Part shown: positions 10,368-18,244 of the stretch, in pieces
How the letters are laid out: each line of letters begins with the position of its first letter
Position numbering within the stretch: the stretch's first letter is position 1
NCBI GenBank assembly: GCA_963796195.1
Contig: CAWCKS010000014.1
Span: forward strand, 1-64,000
DNA length: 64,000 nucleotides
Direction of reading: 5' to 3'
DNA from: CAWCKS01 sp963796195
GTDB lineage: Bacteria; Pseudomonadota; Alphaproteobacteria; Rhizobiales; Xanthobacteraceae
The notes under the pieces: generated by a model
Databases searched by the model: none
What the model was told of the DNA's origin: nothing
Seen by the model: the letters and a program-made list of their open reading frames with translations, nothing else
Made by a program: the position numbers and the translations under genes

Positions 10368-11271
10368 CTTGGCCTGGCCTAGCTAATGCGGATCGGATCG
10401 CGGTGATTTGTCAGTTAGGCCGCCCAAATAGCGAGTTCGTTTGAAAGTTCACTATACTCGGACCACGCAACATTGTCTGAAAAGCAAATCGAGCTCGACG
10501 CATAGCCCAAAAATCTGCTTCGCCCATATCGCGATCATTGGGTGGGAGATTACTCAATCCGTGATCTTTGGTGGTCCGTAGACGGGGCATCGGTTTCGGA
10601 TGCCACACCATCGTGCCTTTGAGGCTTTTCTCGACGAGGCCGGTCATCTTCTTCACGCGCGTAGTTGCATCTTCTCTTTGGTTTGGCCGATTTTTGGTCT
10701 TTTCCCCTTTTTCCCGCTTGGTCTTTTGGGTGTGGTAGCGTTCGTTCTGCAAGTTGCTAGCACGTATGCGCCCTTGCCCCGATACCACCTCGGCTACAGG
10801 CAGAACTTTCAAGCCCGAACTCGTCCGGAATAGCGGTTCATTTCGAAGTTGGCGTCGTCAATTTTTCCGCCTTGCACTGAAATACTCGTGCATCGGCGAG
10901 GAATGAAGGCAGGTACTTCCAGGGTCTGCCGACCATTCTACTCTAATATCTTCGCCGCCGTCGAGACGTGGATCCTTAGGCGCCTTCGCCGCCGCCTGCG
11001 GGATAACTCGCGGCATGTAAGTCTGCTCGGATGAGGCGCTTGAGAAGCTGTACCAATTCCGTCGCACTCAGCCTCCGCCAACATTATCATCCTCGCCAAT
11101 TTCAAACGGTCTCAAAATTCCTCGGCATAGTGCCTCATGCAATGCAACCAACAGTATACATGTTGTTTCGCAAAAACCCATACTCAGCCGCCCTTTCAAC
11201 CGAGCTCGGCGTTCCCTCTATGAACTCAACTGCTACAATCGGCACGACCACCATCTCGCCTGAGACCCCAC

Positions 11272-11541
11272 TTGGCGGCCGCCGCCAAACCGCTCTCGCG
11301 TCAGGATCTGCAATGCCGCGGCACGCCTTACGATGTCGGCTGCGCGCAGGCGGTTGCCTTTGCGGCGAGGGCAAGCAACGTTTCTTCGCCGACAAAAGTA
11401 TGGTCTACCTCGCGGTCAACATGCCACTCGAATAGGGTGTATAAAGCTGACGCGCCTGCGCCGTGGAGGACAGATCGGCGGATCGCCGCGGGGCTTGATA
11501 TCCCGATGTAGCGCGCGGTCCGACTGGTTCCGGCAATGGCC
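11272..11541 (+). pseudogene. decayed partial copy of C45 acyltransferase gene
   Basis: This stretch aligns along its length with 13451-13730. It shares ggcggccgccgccaaaccgc, the stretch encoding CRGTPY, gcgcaggcggttgcctttgc, and the LDIP segment, but has several indels and stops. It corresponds to the N-terminal third of a C45 acyltransferase/peptidase and cannot encode it. It is a duplicate of the better copy 2.2 kb to the right. Confidence 0.75.
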
Positions 11542-11606
11542 GGCCCGAGCACCGTAGCCGAGCAATTGGGTCGGAGTGGTATTTTGTCTGAGGCCTCCGC
11601 GCAGGC

Positions 11607-12650
11607 TCACCCCTCCCACTCGACCTGCGGAAGCGCGCCGCGTGGAAACTTGCTGCGGATCGTTGTCATGCTGCCCGCAAAATCGTCGAACTCATCGACG
11701 CTCATTGGGATCGGCTGATTGGTCTCGGAAGCGCGTCCGATCATGAGCTCGACGTAAGGCCCTGCCGCAGGATGCTTGAGACTAGTGTGAGTGGACTGCT
11801 GCCAAACAGGCTGTCAAACGTCTCTACCAGGTATCCGTTGAACCGATTTCCATGGTTTGCCGCGGTGGCGCCCCGTTCCGCTTTCAGCGCATCGCGCATC
11901 CGATCCAGATGTTGCGGGCGAACCAGCCGAACTCCGCGGCCGTCAGGTTCAGGGCACCATACAGCCAGGGCGGGAGGGTTTCAGCGCCACATACAATTCG
12001 GGTGATTGCCGGCGGCGTTTCAGGCCGATGGTCAGCACACCCATCCACCACGTGGCCAGCAGCGTATCGAACTCACACAACGTTTCTCCACCCAGAGCCG
12101 GAAGCGGTCCGCGAGCCTGCCGGCCAGATTTTCGAGCGATGCGCGAAGTGCGGACAGCATGCGGATGAACCGTGAGAAACAACTCAGGGATCGGAGTAAG
12201 ATTTTTCAGCGCGACAATTAGAACCCAATGATGAAGAAGAACCCCTTGGTCCAGACGATCTTGCCGGCCTCGGACGTCCAGTATTTCCGACGCTCGCCCA
12301 CACCGGAAAGCGGAGGAAGGCACCGGGCGTCGGGCGAACGATGCGACACCAACTGACGCGTCGTTCTCGCATTGCGATGCAGGGCGAAGCCTTGCGCAGC
12401 AAGCGTCTGCACCAGTGCAGACTCCGGCGACCGGGCGGAAAGCGCTCGGCGAAGACGCCGGTCGAATTCAGGCGAGACGCCGAAGCCGAGCTTGAATGTC
12501 CTCCGCCTCGGACTCGTACTACGTGGCGGAAACCGCCCCATCAGCCAGCACCAACCGTACGCCAGCAGAGCTTGGAATGCGCGCGCGTTCGCGCTGATCC
12601 TGAACCTCCAGATAGACGACGATGCCGCCGATCACGAGGACGAGGATTGC
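11607..12650 (-). pseudogene. unrecognised decayed gene(s), minus strand
   Basis: No intact frame, but stretches of plausible protein occur in order on the minus strand: RNRPAILVLVIGGIVVYLEV (a membrane segment, near 12650), RKYWTSEAGKIVWTKGFFFI (near 12250), LTAAEFGWFARNIWIG (near 11920), GNRFNGYLVETFDSLFGSSP, and a clean tail GPYVELMIGRASETNQPIPM ... EFDDFAGSMTTIRSKFPRGA ending at 11607. I do not recognise the family. It may be one membrane-anchored protein of about 340 residues or two short genes. Frame changes occur every 100-150 bases. Confidence 0.4.
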
Positions 12651-12657
12651 CGGGCGG

Positions 12658-13322
12658 TTACGAGTCGGCGCGATCGCGGGCGGCATCAGGATTGCGGAGA
12701 ACCGCTTCCAGAATGTCGTCACCACGGGAACAATGTTCGCGCGCCCTTGTATCAGGGAAGCTCGCAGCCGATGGGAAGTATGAAGAAGCCCTCCGGCGAC
12801 CAGGCGCACATCGCGAGCAAAGAAGGCGATCCGAAAACGTAGCGTTGCTGCGGCCAAGCGGGGTCCACGTCTTTGACGACAATGGCAACATCCCTGAATC
12901 ATCGAAGTCCCGGCACGGTGTCGATGTGGATGTCCGAGGTCCGCCCAAGGGATGAACTGGAAATTGCGAATCCGAAGGCCGCCGCGCTCCACTGTTAGCG
13001 CAGGGCCGCGCTTCATCATCACTGCTGATGCGAAGAGCGCAACCAGCAAGACGCTCAGGATGGTGAGCAACCACGACGCATACCAAATGGCTTCGGGACC
13101 GAAACGCGAGTGCGTCGAAGGGTGCAGGATACCCCACACGCCGAGCGCTGTGAGGACAACAAAGAAGGCGGCCCACGCGGCGGCTTTGGGCCTGTTCCTG
13201 TAACATGAGAACGGCAGCGCCGGCGGTGCGCTGTCGCTTTGTTCAGGGAGATCCGACAGCCCCATCCGCCGTGCTCCTAACGCGGTGTCGATTATTGCCC
13301 CAAATCCGCAACCCATGAGCAT
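12658..13322 (-). pseudogene. STM3941-like membrane protein, frameshifted
   Basis: The N-terminal part reads CYRNRPKAAAWAAFFVVLTA and GVWGILHPST, then ASWLLTILSVLLVALFASAV (two membrane helices). It continues GPALTVERGGLRI and FQFIPWADL, a PH-like bacterial domain typical of STM3941 proteins. It then shifts frame near 12930; DIHIDTVPGLR, VAIVVKDVDPAWPQQRYVFG and DDILEAVLRNPDAARDRADS complete it. At least three shifts. Function of the family is unknown. The gene sits between the two C45 copies in the decaying island. Confidence 0.55.
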
Positions 13323-13450
13323 GCTTACCTAGCTGGATCATGCCGTTCGGGGCAAATGGAGACTTGGGCCGCCGCCTGACATTGCGCTTCATTCGTCGCA
13401 GGGCGAGAGGCTATCTCATGCCACCTTCCCGATTCGCCCGAGCCCCCATC

Positions 13451-14068
13451 ATGGCGGCCGCCGCCAAACCGCTTCGCGTCAGCATCGTGCAGTGCCGCGG
13501 CACGCCTTACGAGGTCGGCCGCGCGCAGGCGGTTGCCTTTGCGGCGACGCGCAAGGGCAAGCCGTTTCTTCGCCGCAAAAAAGTGTGGCTGCCGTGGTGG
13601 CTCAACATTCGCACCGAAGAGCGCGCGTACAAAGCTTACGCGCCTGCGCTGTGGGAGGAGATCGGCGGGATCGCCGAGGGGCTTGATATCCCGATGGAGC
13701 GCGCGGTCACTTATTTCGGCAATGGCGGCTTGCGGATGCCGACCGGCGGCTGCTCGGCTGTGATGAGCGGTGGCGTCTATGGCCGCAACACCGATTTCCG
13801 GCCGCGGCAGTATGAGGCGCGCTTTGCGCTGGTGCAGGCGCGCGGCAGCTACGCCAGCATCGGCGGCAGCCATCAGTTGACCGGGCGGCTCGACGGCATG
13901 AACGAGCGCGGGCTCAGCCTCGGCCTGCATCTCGTGAAGGCGCGGCCGCAATCGCCCGGCCTCTCCAGCGCGGTGCTGGTGCGGCGCCTGCTCGACAGCT
14001 GCGCGACCACGGCCGAGGCGGTCGAGGCGCTGCGCCGCCGTGGGTGGCCGAAACACGTCCGGCCATGA
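13451..14068 (+). pseudogene. C45 autoproteolytic acyltransferase/hydrolase, 3'-truncated
   Basis: Encodes MAAAAKPLRVSIVQCRGTPY, YEVGRAQAVAFA, EEIGGIAEGLDIPMERAVTY and RMPTGGCSAVMSGGVYGRNT. GGCSA holds the N-terminal-nucleophile cysteine at which C45 (acyl-CoA:6-aminopenicillanate acyltransferase family) precursors self-cleave. GMNERGLSLGLHLVKARPQS and TTAEAVEALRRR are also family-like. The sequence then turns into WPKHVRP and stops at about 206 residues, while the family is normally 330-350. About 40% is missing, apparently by deletion, because a convergent gene follows at once. An upstream in-frame start at 13340 is less likely. Confidence 0.7.
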
Positions 14069-14084
14069 CGGCGATCACGACGGG

Positions 14085-14735
14085 CTATCGGCTCGACGCG
14101 AAGCTCGATGCGCCGCGCGCTGCGCCGCGGGAATGAGGATCCGGCAGAGCCGCCTGCATCGCATGTCCCGGGCTGACGCTCGACTTGCCGTGCTGCGTGC
14201 TGTGCGAAAACGGATTTGAGAACAGCGCTTGCAGCGCGTGTGCCGGGCTGAAGCTCGATGCCCCGTGGTGCGCGCCGCGCGAGTGCGGGTCCGAGTACAT
14301 CGCCTGCATCGCATGGCCCGGGGTGAAGCCTGAGGCGCCGTGATGTCCGCCGCGCGAGTGCGGGTCCGTGAACATCGTCTGCATCGTGTGGCCGGGGGTC
14401 GAGACCGATACCGCACTGCCGTGGCCCGAACCGCCGTGGCCTGAACTGCCCAGGCCCATGCCACCGCCCAGGCCCAGGCCACCTGCGCCGTGTCCGCCAC
14501 CCACACCGGACGCACCGCCGCCGATGCCTGCTCCGCCTCCCCCGCCGACGCCTGCGCCACCTGCTCCCGCGCCGCCGCCTGCTCCACCTCCGCCACCAGC
14601 GCCGCCTCCGCCACCACCGCCGCCTCCTCCACCGCCGCCTCCGCCTCCACCGCCGTTCGCAAGCAGCGGGCCGGATGCGGCGAGCACCAGCGCCGGTATG
14701 GCAACGACTGCAAGAAGCTTCGCTATCGTGGTCAT
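14085..14735 (-). CDS. glycine-rich secreted repeat protein
   Basis: Predicted 216 residues. A signal peptide, MTTIAKLLAVVAIPALVLAA ... LLA, is followed by a run of more than 20 glycines and further Gly/Ala-rich sequence up to about residue 100. Four imperfect repeats of about 25 residues then follow, built on SPGHAMQAMYSDPHSRGAHH and GAS. The start at 14735 is chosen for the signal peptide and the upstream gaagggga ribosome-binding site; an upstream in-frame start would bury it. The protein is probably extracellular or cell-wall associated. The function is unknown. The poly-glycine tract in the DNA is a likely site of replication slippage. Confidence 0.7.
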   Translation of the reverse strand: MTTIAKLLAVVAIPALVLAASGPLLANGGGGGGGGGGGGGGGGGGAGGGGGAGGGAGAGGAGVGGGGGAGIGGGASGVGGGHGAGGLGLGGGMGLGSSGHGGSGHGSAVSVSTPGHTMQTMFTDPHSRGGHHGASGFTPGHAMQAMYSDPHSRGAHHGASSFSPAHALQALFSNPFSHSTQHGKSSVSPGHAMQAALPDPHSRGAARGASSFASSR

Positions 14736-14866
14736 GAGATGTCCCCTTCGTCGTGACTTCGCGTCATTGATCAAGCGTGCAGGCTGCACGACGTAACGCC
14801 GCCCCGAGCATGCGGTTTCATTTGTTCGAAATCGGGCGCAACCGGGTTCCACACAAGAATAGAAAA

Positions 14867-14976
14867 GGGCGGATTGCGAACCGTAATCCGCCAACTTGCG
14901 CCAAGCGGCGGGTTACGGCGGAGTTTATCATCGGGCCGCGCGTTCGCGCGGACCCGTTGGCCTAACCCGCCCTACT
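14867..14976. repeat. REP-like intergenic repeat
   Basis: The pattern gggcggatt ... gtaatccgcc ... gcggcgggttacggcgg ... cctaacccgccctac forms several inverted gcggatt/aatccgc pairs. The same core occurs at 18139-18200, 19975-20004 and 23218-23280, always between genes. Such palindromic units are common in Bradyrhizobium-type genomes. No gene is present here. Confidence 0.6.
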
Positions 14977-14977
14977 C

Positions 14978-15424
14978 CTACTCCTCTCCTCGACGAAAGG
15001 CCTCCCATGCCTCCGTCGTCACTGTCGACCGTCGCACCGCTCGCAAGAATGCGTCTTCCGGGATTTGACCCAGGATCGATCGCTCCACAAACTGGCCGAG
15101 CAGCAGCCCGCTCGGCGCCGCAAACGTGTATCCGTTCAACATCAGAAATACTGTCGCAGAGGCCATCGCCGTGCGCTTGTTGCCTTGTTCGAACGGATGG
15201 TTTCGTCCGATGCCGAGCAGGACGTACCCGGCGAGATTGGCGATGTTGTGATCGCCAAACGTCCAACGATGGACCGCTCTCGCAAGCCCGCGCGAAAGCA
15301 AATTCGCATCGCGCAAAAAATGAGGCTCGCCGGTTTTTTCGACGAGCCTCTGGTTGATCAGGATGACCTGGCTCTCGGTGAGCCAAATGGGTTCAGCGGG
15401 CAAGATAATCCAAAGTGTCCGCAA
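14978..15424 (-). CDS. Doc-type toxin (death-on-curing, Fic fold)
   Basis: Predicted 148 residues with the Fic/Doc catalytic motif HPFEQGNKRTA at residues 76-86, containing the His, Phe, Gly-Asn and Lys-Arg positions expected for phosphorylating or AMPylating Fic-fold toxins. The N-terminus AEPIWLTESQVILINQRLVE matches the Doc family. The E. coli phage P1 Doc phosphorylates EF-Tu; that activity is assumed by family only. The coding sequence overlaps the upstream small gene by 32 bases, the tight coupling usual for toxin-antitoxin operons. Confidence 0.88.
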   Translation of the reverse strand: MRTLWIILPAEPIWLTESQVILINQRLVEKTGEPHFLRDANLLSRGLARAVHRWTFGDHNIANLAGYVLLGIGRNHPFEQGNKRTAMASATVFLMLNGYTFAAPSGLLLGQFVERSILGQIPEDAFLRAVRRSTVTTEAWEAFRRGEE

Positions 15425-15596
15425 ACCGGATCATGACATCGTCGACCGCTTTTTCGAGATCGAACGCCTGCTTGTTTTCGGGACGAGGCTCAAGCGCCTG
15501 TTGCTTCGACTTACGCGGCTTCGAGGTCTGGCTCGGTCGCTCCTTGAGCGCAAACATGATCGCTTCTCTCGCCTCAACTTCGACGTTCGTGCGCAT
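15393..15596 (-). CDS. putative antitoxin partner of the Doc toxin
   Basis: A 67-residue protein beginning MRTNVEVEAREAIMFALKER, lysine- and proline-rich in the middle, ending FDLEKAVDDVMIRFADTLDY-LAR. The C-terminal helix could be the toxin-neutralising segment. The sequence does not clearly match Phd; assignment rests on its position directly upstream of, and overlapping, doc. An inverted repeat about 50 bases upstream may be its autoregulatory operator. Confidence 0.6.
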   Translation of the reverse strand: MRTNVEVEAREAIMFALKERPSQTSKPRKSKQQALEPRPENKQAFDLEKAVDDVMIRFADTLDYLAR

Positions 15597-15644
15597 TTAG
15601 CCGGCCCGTATATTCGCGCGTTATTTGAAAATGTTCAACTTATT

Positions 15645-15662
15645 GGAACATGCCAATGTTCC
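15645..15662. promoter_or_regulatory. candidate operator of the toxin-antitoxin operon
   Basis: ggaacat (15645-15651) and atgttcc (15656-15662) form a perfect 7-base inverted repeat with a gcca spacer, 49 bases upstream of the antitoxin start. A further half-site atgttc lies at 15631-15636. Antitoxins usually repress their own operon by binding such repeats; that use here is inference. The rest of 15663-16046 shows no supported gene. Confidence 0.45.
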
Positions 15663-16046
15663 TTTACGATCAGGTAAATATGTCCGGCGCATGCGGCGAT
15701 ATAGGGGCCGACAGCAGACGCCAAGATCGTGTTTTCGTTAGATTTTGCGTGCCAAAGGCCGACTGGCATTGCCATTTTGGTCACTGAAGAGCGGTCGTGC
15801 ATTCTCCTGCTGCGCGACACGCGGCGGGGTAACGACCTCCAGAAACCGCCGTCGCACCCAGAGTTCAGTCCGCCCCAACCCTCCTGAATACTCGGAACTC
15901 TTACTCCTACCATTCAGGGCGATGAGGGGGTCAGGGCCTAGGCGCATCAGACTGGGGGCAACCTGCTGCGCCGCGGGACCAAGACATCGGACGCCAAATC
16001 GTTCCATCCTCGTTCGATTTCTTGGCTGTCGCAAAGGCCTGGTAAC

Positions 16047-16098
16047 GTTAGGGGCCTTTGTTAGGAGCCTTTGTTAGGAGCCTTTGTTAGGAGCCTTG
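16047..16098. repeat. four tandem 13-bp repeats
   Basis: The unit gttaggagccttt is repeated at 16047, 16060, 16073 and 16086 with one variant base in the first and one in the last copy. It lies 24 bases upstream of the small basic protein gene that starts at 16122. It could be a regulatory array or a slippage-prone tract. Confidence 0.85.
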
Positions 16099-16121
16099 GG
16101 CTTTCCGTGGTACCATGGTTG

Positions 16122-16505
16122 ATGGCAAAGAAGCGCGTCGTACCAAAGAAGCGTGTGGTTCCATCGCGGCGGCGCGGGCCGGCCCCGACCGGCCGCGGCG
16201 TCCAGATCGGCGAGCGCTGGCACCCGCCCGAGATTGCGGCGATCGATGCCTGGATCGCGGCTTCAAACGACCAGACGATTACCCGCGCGCATGCCGTGCG
16301 CCGGCTCGTTGCGCTGGGCCTCAGCGTCAAGCCATCCCGCGCAGCGGGCAGCGGACAGCGCGATCGTGCGGCTTCGCTCGCCAACGTGCAAATGGATCGC
16401 ATGGCCGACACCTCGGCCTCGGCCGAAGACCAGGCCACCCGCAAGGGCCGTCTGCTGAAAGGCCCGAGCACCTTCCGTGACGTGAGAAAAGATCGCCCGA
16501 AATAA
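16122..16505 (+). CDS. small basic protein, ribbon-helix-helix-like
   Basis: Predicted 127 residues. A basic N-terminus with a duplicated KKRVVP motif is followed by IGERWHPPEIAAIDAWIAAS and TRAHAVRRLVALGLSVKP, a pattern reminiscent of ribbon-helix-helix DNA-binding proteins (a conserved hydrophobic helix, then an Arg-rich helix). The C-terminus is polar. The start is set at MAKKRVVP; an upstream TTG would run through the tandem repeats. Function unknown. Confidence 0.6.
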   Translation: MAKKRVVPKKRVVPSRRRGPAPTGRGVQIGERWHPPEIAAIDAWIAASNDQTITRAHAVRRLVALGLSVKPSRAAGSGQRDRAASLANVQMDRMADTSASAEDQATRKGRLLKGPSTFRDVRKDRPK

Positions 16506-16569
16506 CTGCGCCGGCTTATCGAGCCGGTGAAGCAACGAGAGTTGAAGGGCAAGAGTTGAAGGAAAAGAC

Positions 16570-16764
16570 ATGAGCAACGATCCGCTGGCGCGCTATGCCA
16601 GGCAAATCAAACGGCCGCTCAGTGACGCCGAGCGGAACGCAATGACGCCGCTGCAAAGCCAATCAGCGCCCGCCGGCGATCCGCGAAAGCTCAAGCGACA
16701 GCTTCGCAACACCGCAACCAAAGCACGGCGCCAGGAGCTCGGGCTGAAGGCGAAGGCGAGGTGA
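16570..16764 (+). CDS. small hypothetical protein
   Basis: A 64-residue basic protein, MSNDPLARYARQIKRPLSDA, ending ARRQELGLKAKAR, with no recognised domain. A gaaggaaaa ribosome-binding site precedes the ATG. It follows the small basic protein gene by 64 bases on the same strand and could be cotranscribed. Confidence 0.5.
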   Translation: MSNDPLARYARQIKRPLSDAERNAMTPLQSQSAPAGDPRKLKRQLRNTATKARRQELGLKAKAR

Positions 16765-16845
16765 ACTTGCGCGCTCCGGCTGGAGGATTGCGCTGAAGGA
16801 CGCGCGGCGCGTCCGCGACTCCTCCGCATCAGCCATCGGTTGGGC

Positions 16846-16995
16846 TCAAGCCATCCGCCAATAAACGGCAAAGACGACCGCCACGACGAGAACGCTGATC
16901 GCGACAATAGCCAGCACAGCCTTGTTGCTCATGACGCCGCCATGCGCGGCGACTGCCGTTTCGGCAACTTGCCGACCGTCGAGATATTTGACCAT
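16846..16995 (-). CDS. small single-pass membrane protein
   Basis: A 49-residue frame with a strong aggag ribosome-binding site 7 bases before the ATG. The sequence runs MVKYLDGRQVAETAVAAHGG, then VLAIVAISVLVVAVVFAVYW, one hydrophobic helix near the C-terminus. Function unknown. An internal start at MSNKAVLAIV is possible. Confidence 0.6.
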   Translation of the reverse strand: MVKYLDGRQVAETAVAAHGGVMSNKAVLAIVAISVLVVAVVFAVYWRMA

Positions 16996-17062
16996 TGAAT
17001 TTCTCCTGCGAAGATTGGGGTGATATTTTTCGAGACGTTGCGGCGCGCTTCAGTTGATCGGC

Positions 17063-17242
17063 TCAGGTCCGGGCGTCCGGTTGGCACCGGTAGATCTGGC
17101 CGCTGTCGATGACGTATTGCTGCAGCCGGTGGCACTTCGGGCATTTGAAAATCCGAAGGTCGAATCCCGGATTGCCCGATTCGTTGAAAGCCGGTGTCAT
17201 CACCGACCCACACGACGTGCAGACGGGCTTCAAGTCAGACAT
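17063..17242 (-). CDS. small zinc-ribbon protein
   Basis: A 59-residue protein with MSDLKPVCTSCGSVM and FKCPKCHRLQQYV: two CxxC pairs about 22 residues apart, a classical zinc ribbon. There is an additional Cys near the C-terminus. Divergent from the downstream GST gene. Function unknown; a nucleic-acid-binding or assembly role is typical of such proteins. Confidence 0.65.
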   Translation of the reverse strand: MSDLKPVCTSCGSVMTPAFNESGNPGFDLRIFKCPKCHRLQQYVIDSGQIYRCQPDART

Positions 17243-17490
17243 ATGCGGCTCCCCTGGCTGGGCGGGAGCGCAACACTCTCAGTCACCGATGGCGGCCACG
17301 GATGGGACGGTGATGGCCATATGATAGTCGACCGCGTCGCGGCGGACTGTGCTGTTTTGCTCAGCCAGCGCGGGGCGGATTGCGTGCTGCGCAGCGGTCG
17401 TGCATTGTTCTGGCGCGCGACGATGCGGCTGCCGCAGGCAAGCCAGGATCGTGCCCGGGAGTCTCCATTCATTGTCGTCGAGGGGATTGC

Positions 17491-18126
17491 ATGCTCACGG
17501 TCCACCATCTGGGAAAGTCGCAATCGGAGCGGATCGTCTGGCTGTGCGAGGAGCTTGGCATTCCCTATGAGCTGAAATGCTACGCGCGCGCGCCGCTGCT
17601 GGCGCCGCCGGAGTACAAGGCGTTGCATCCGCTCGGCGCCGCGCCTGTCATCATCGACGGCGATGTCGTGCTCGCCGAGTCCGGCGCCATCGTGCAGTAC
17701 ATCACGGCGAAATACGCGGGCGGTCGCCTGACGCTTGGGCCGGAGCATCCCGACTTCGCAAATTATCTCTACTGGTTTCACTTCGCCAACGGCACGCTGC
17801 AGGCGGCGCTCGGGCGCAGCCTGATGCTGAGCCGGCTGAAGCTTTCCGACGATGATCCAGTGCTGGCCATGGCCAAGGCGCGGCTGGACAACGCCTTCAA
17901 TCTCGTCGAGGCGCGCACCAGGGAGGCCGAGTACTTCGCGGGAAAAGAATTCACCGCGGCCGACATCATGATGGGCATTTCGCTCACCACGATGCGCTAT
18001 TTCATGCCGTATGATTATGCGCGGCTTCCCAACTTAAGGGCGTATCTGAAGCGGATCGGCAGCCGCCCGGCCTACCAGCGGGCGATGGCGAAGGGTGATC
18101 CGGGGATGGCGCTGTTGCTGGCGTAG
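17491..18126 (+). CDS. glutathione S-transferase family protein
   Basis: A 211-residue cytosolic GST. The N-terminal thioredoxin-fold domain is MLTVHHLGKSQSERIVWLCE with APVIIDGDVVLAESGAIVQY, the glutathione-binding cis-Pro and Glu-Ser region. The all-helical C-terminal domain contains FTAADIMMGISLTTM. The start at 17491 is preceded by gagggg and gives the normal family length. Substrate unknown. Its neighbour is a MAPEG protein, another glutathione-related fold. Confidence 0.88.
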   Translation: MLTVHHLGKSQSERIVWLCEELGIPYELKCYARAPLLAPPEYKALHPLGAAPVIIDGDVVLAESGAIVQYITAKYAGGRLTLGPEHPDFANYLYWFHFANGTLQAALGRSLMLSRLKLSDDDPVLAMAKARLDNAFNLVEARTREAEYFAGKEFTAADIMMGISLTTMRYFMPYDYARLPNLRAYLKRIGSRPAYQRAMAKGDPGMALLLA

Positions 18127-18138
18127 GGGTTAAGAACT

Positions 18139-18200
18139 GTAGGGCGGATTAGCCGAAGGCGTAATCCGCCGCCTTTTCCGCAATCGGCGGGTTACGGTAC
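18139..18200. repeat. REP-like intergenic repeat
   Basis: gtagggcggattag ... gtaatccgccg ... cggcgggttacggtac: inverted gcggatt/aatccgc units between the GST and MAPEG genes. Same core as at 14867, 19975 and 23218. Confidence 0.6.
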
Positions 18201-18244
18201 ACGCTCAGTATTATCGCAAAGCATTTTAAACGGGGGAAACATCC

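Larger units (their letters stand above)
6017..11090 (-). pseudogene. nuclease-STAND NTPase (Avs-like architecture), decayed and IS3-interrupted
   Basis: Conceptual repair on the minus strand gives roughly 1270 residues. The N-terminus (about 11055-10600) reads ELVQLLKRLIRADLHAASYP, DPRLDGGEDIRVEW, then VFQCKAEK and GLKVLPVAEVVSGQG with AYVLATC in a neighbouring frame: an acidic residue plus Q-x-K arrangement like PD-(D/E)xK restriction-type nucleases. A TGA at 10411-10413 interrupts the frame, then ALARPGQVIRLLGHSGLGKS supplies a Walker A motif at about 10345-10325. After the IS3 element, PLVYARRFGPELVNQLRDFI and RRVIVVVSECP (Walker B-like), SLLSLITLDLEFEKP and RVTAFCSGYPRELAVLVSSA (sensor-like) follow. 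The C-terminal 700 residues (8500-6017) are helical and frameshifted several times, ending VRSWARQQLNALNERNSK. Family assignment rests on architecture; the defence role is inference. Confidence 0.7.

Noticed and set aside
15635..16034. Two overlapping minus-strand frames in the gap right of the antitoxin
   Set aside because: Arg/Ser-rich shadow-like composition and no start signal; treated as intergenic.
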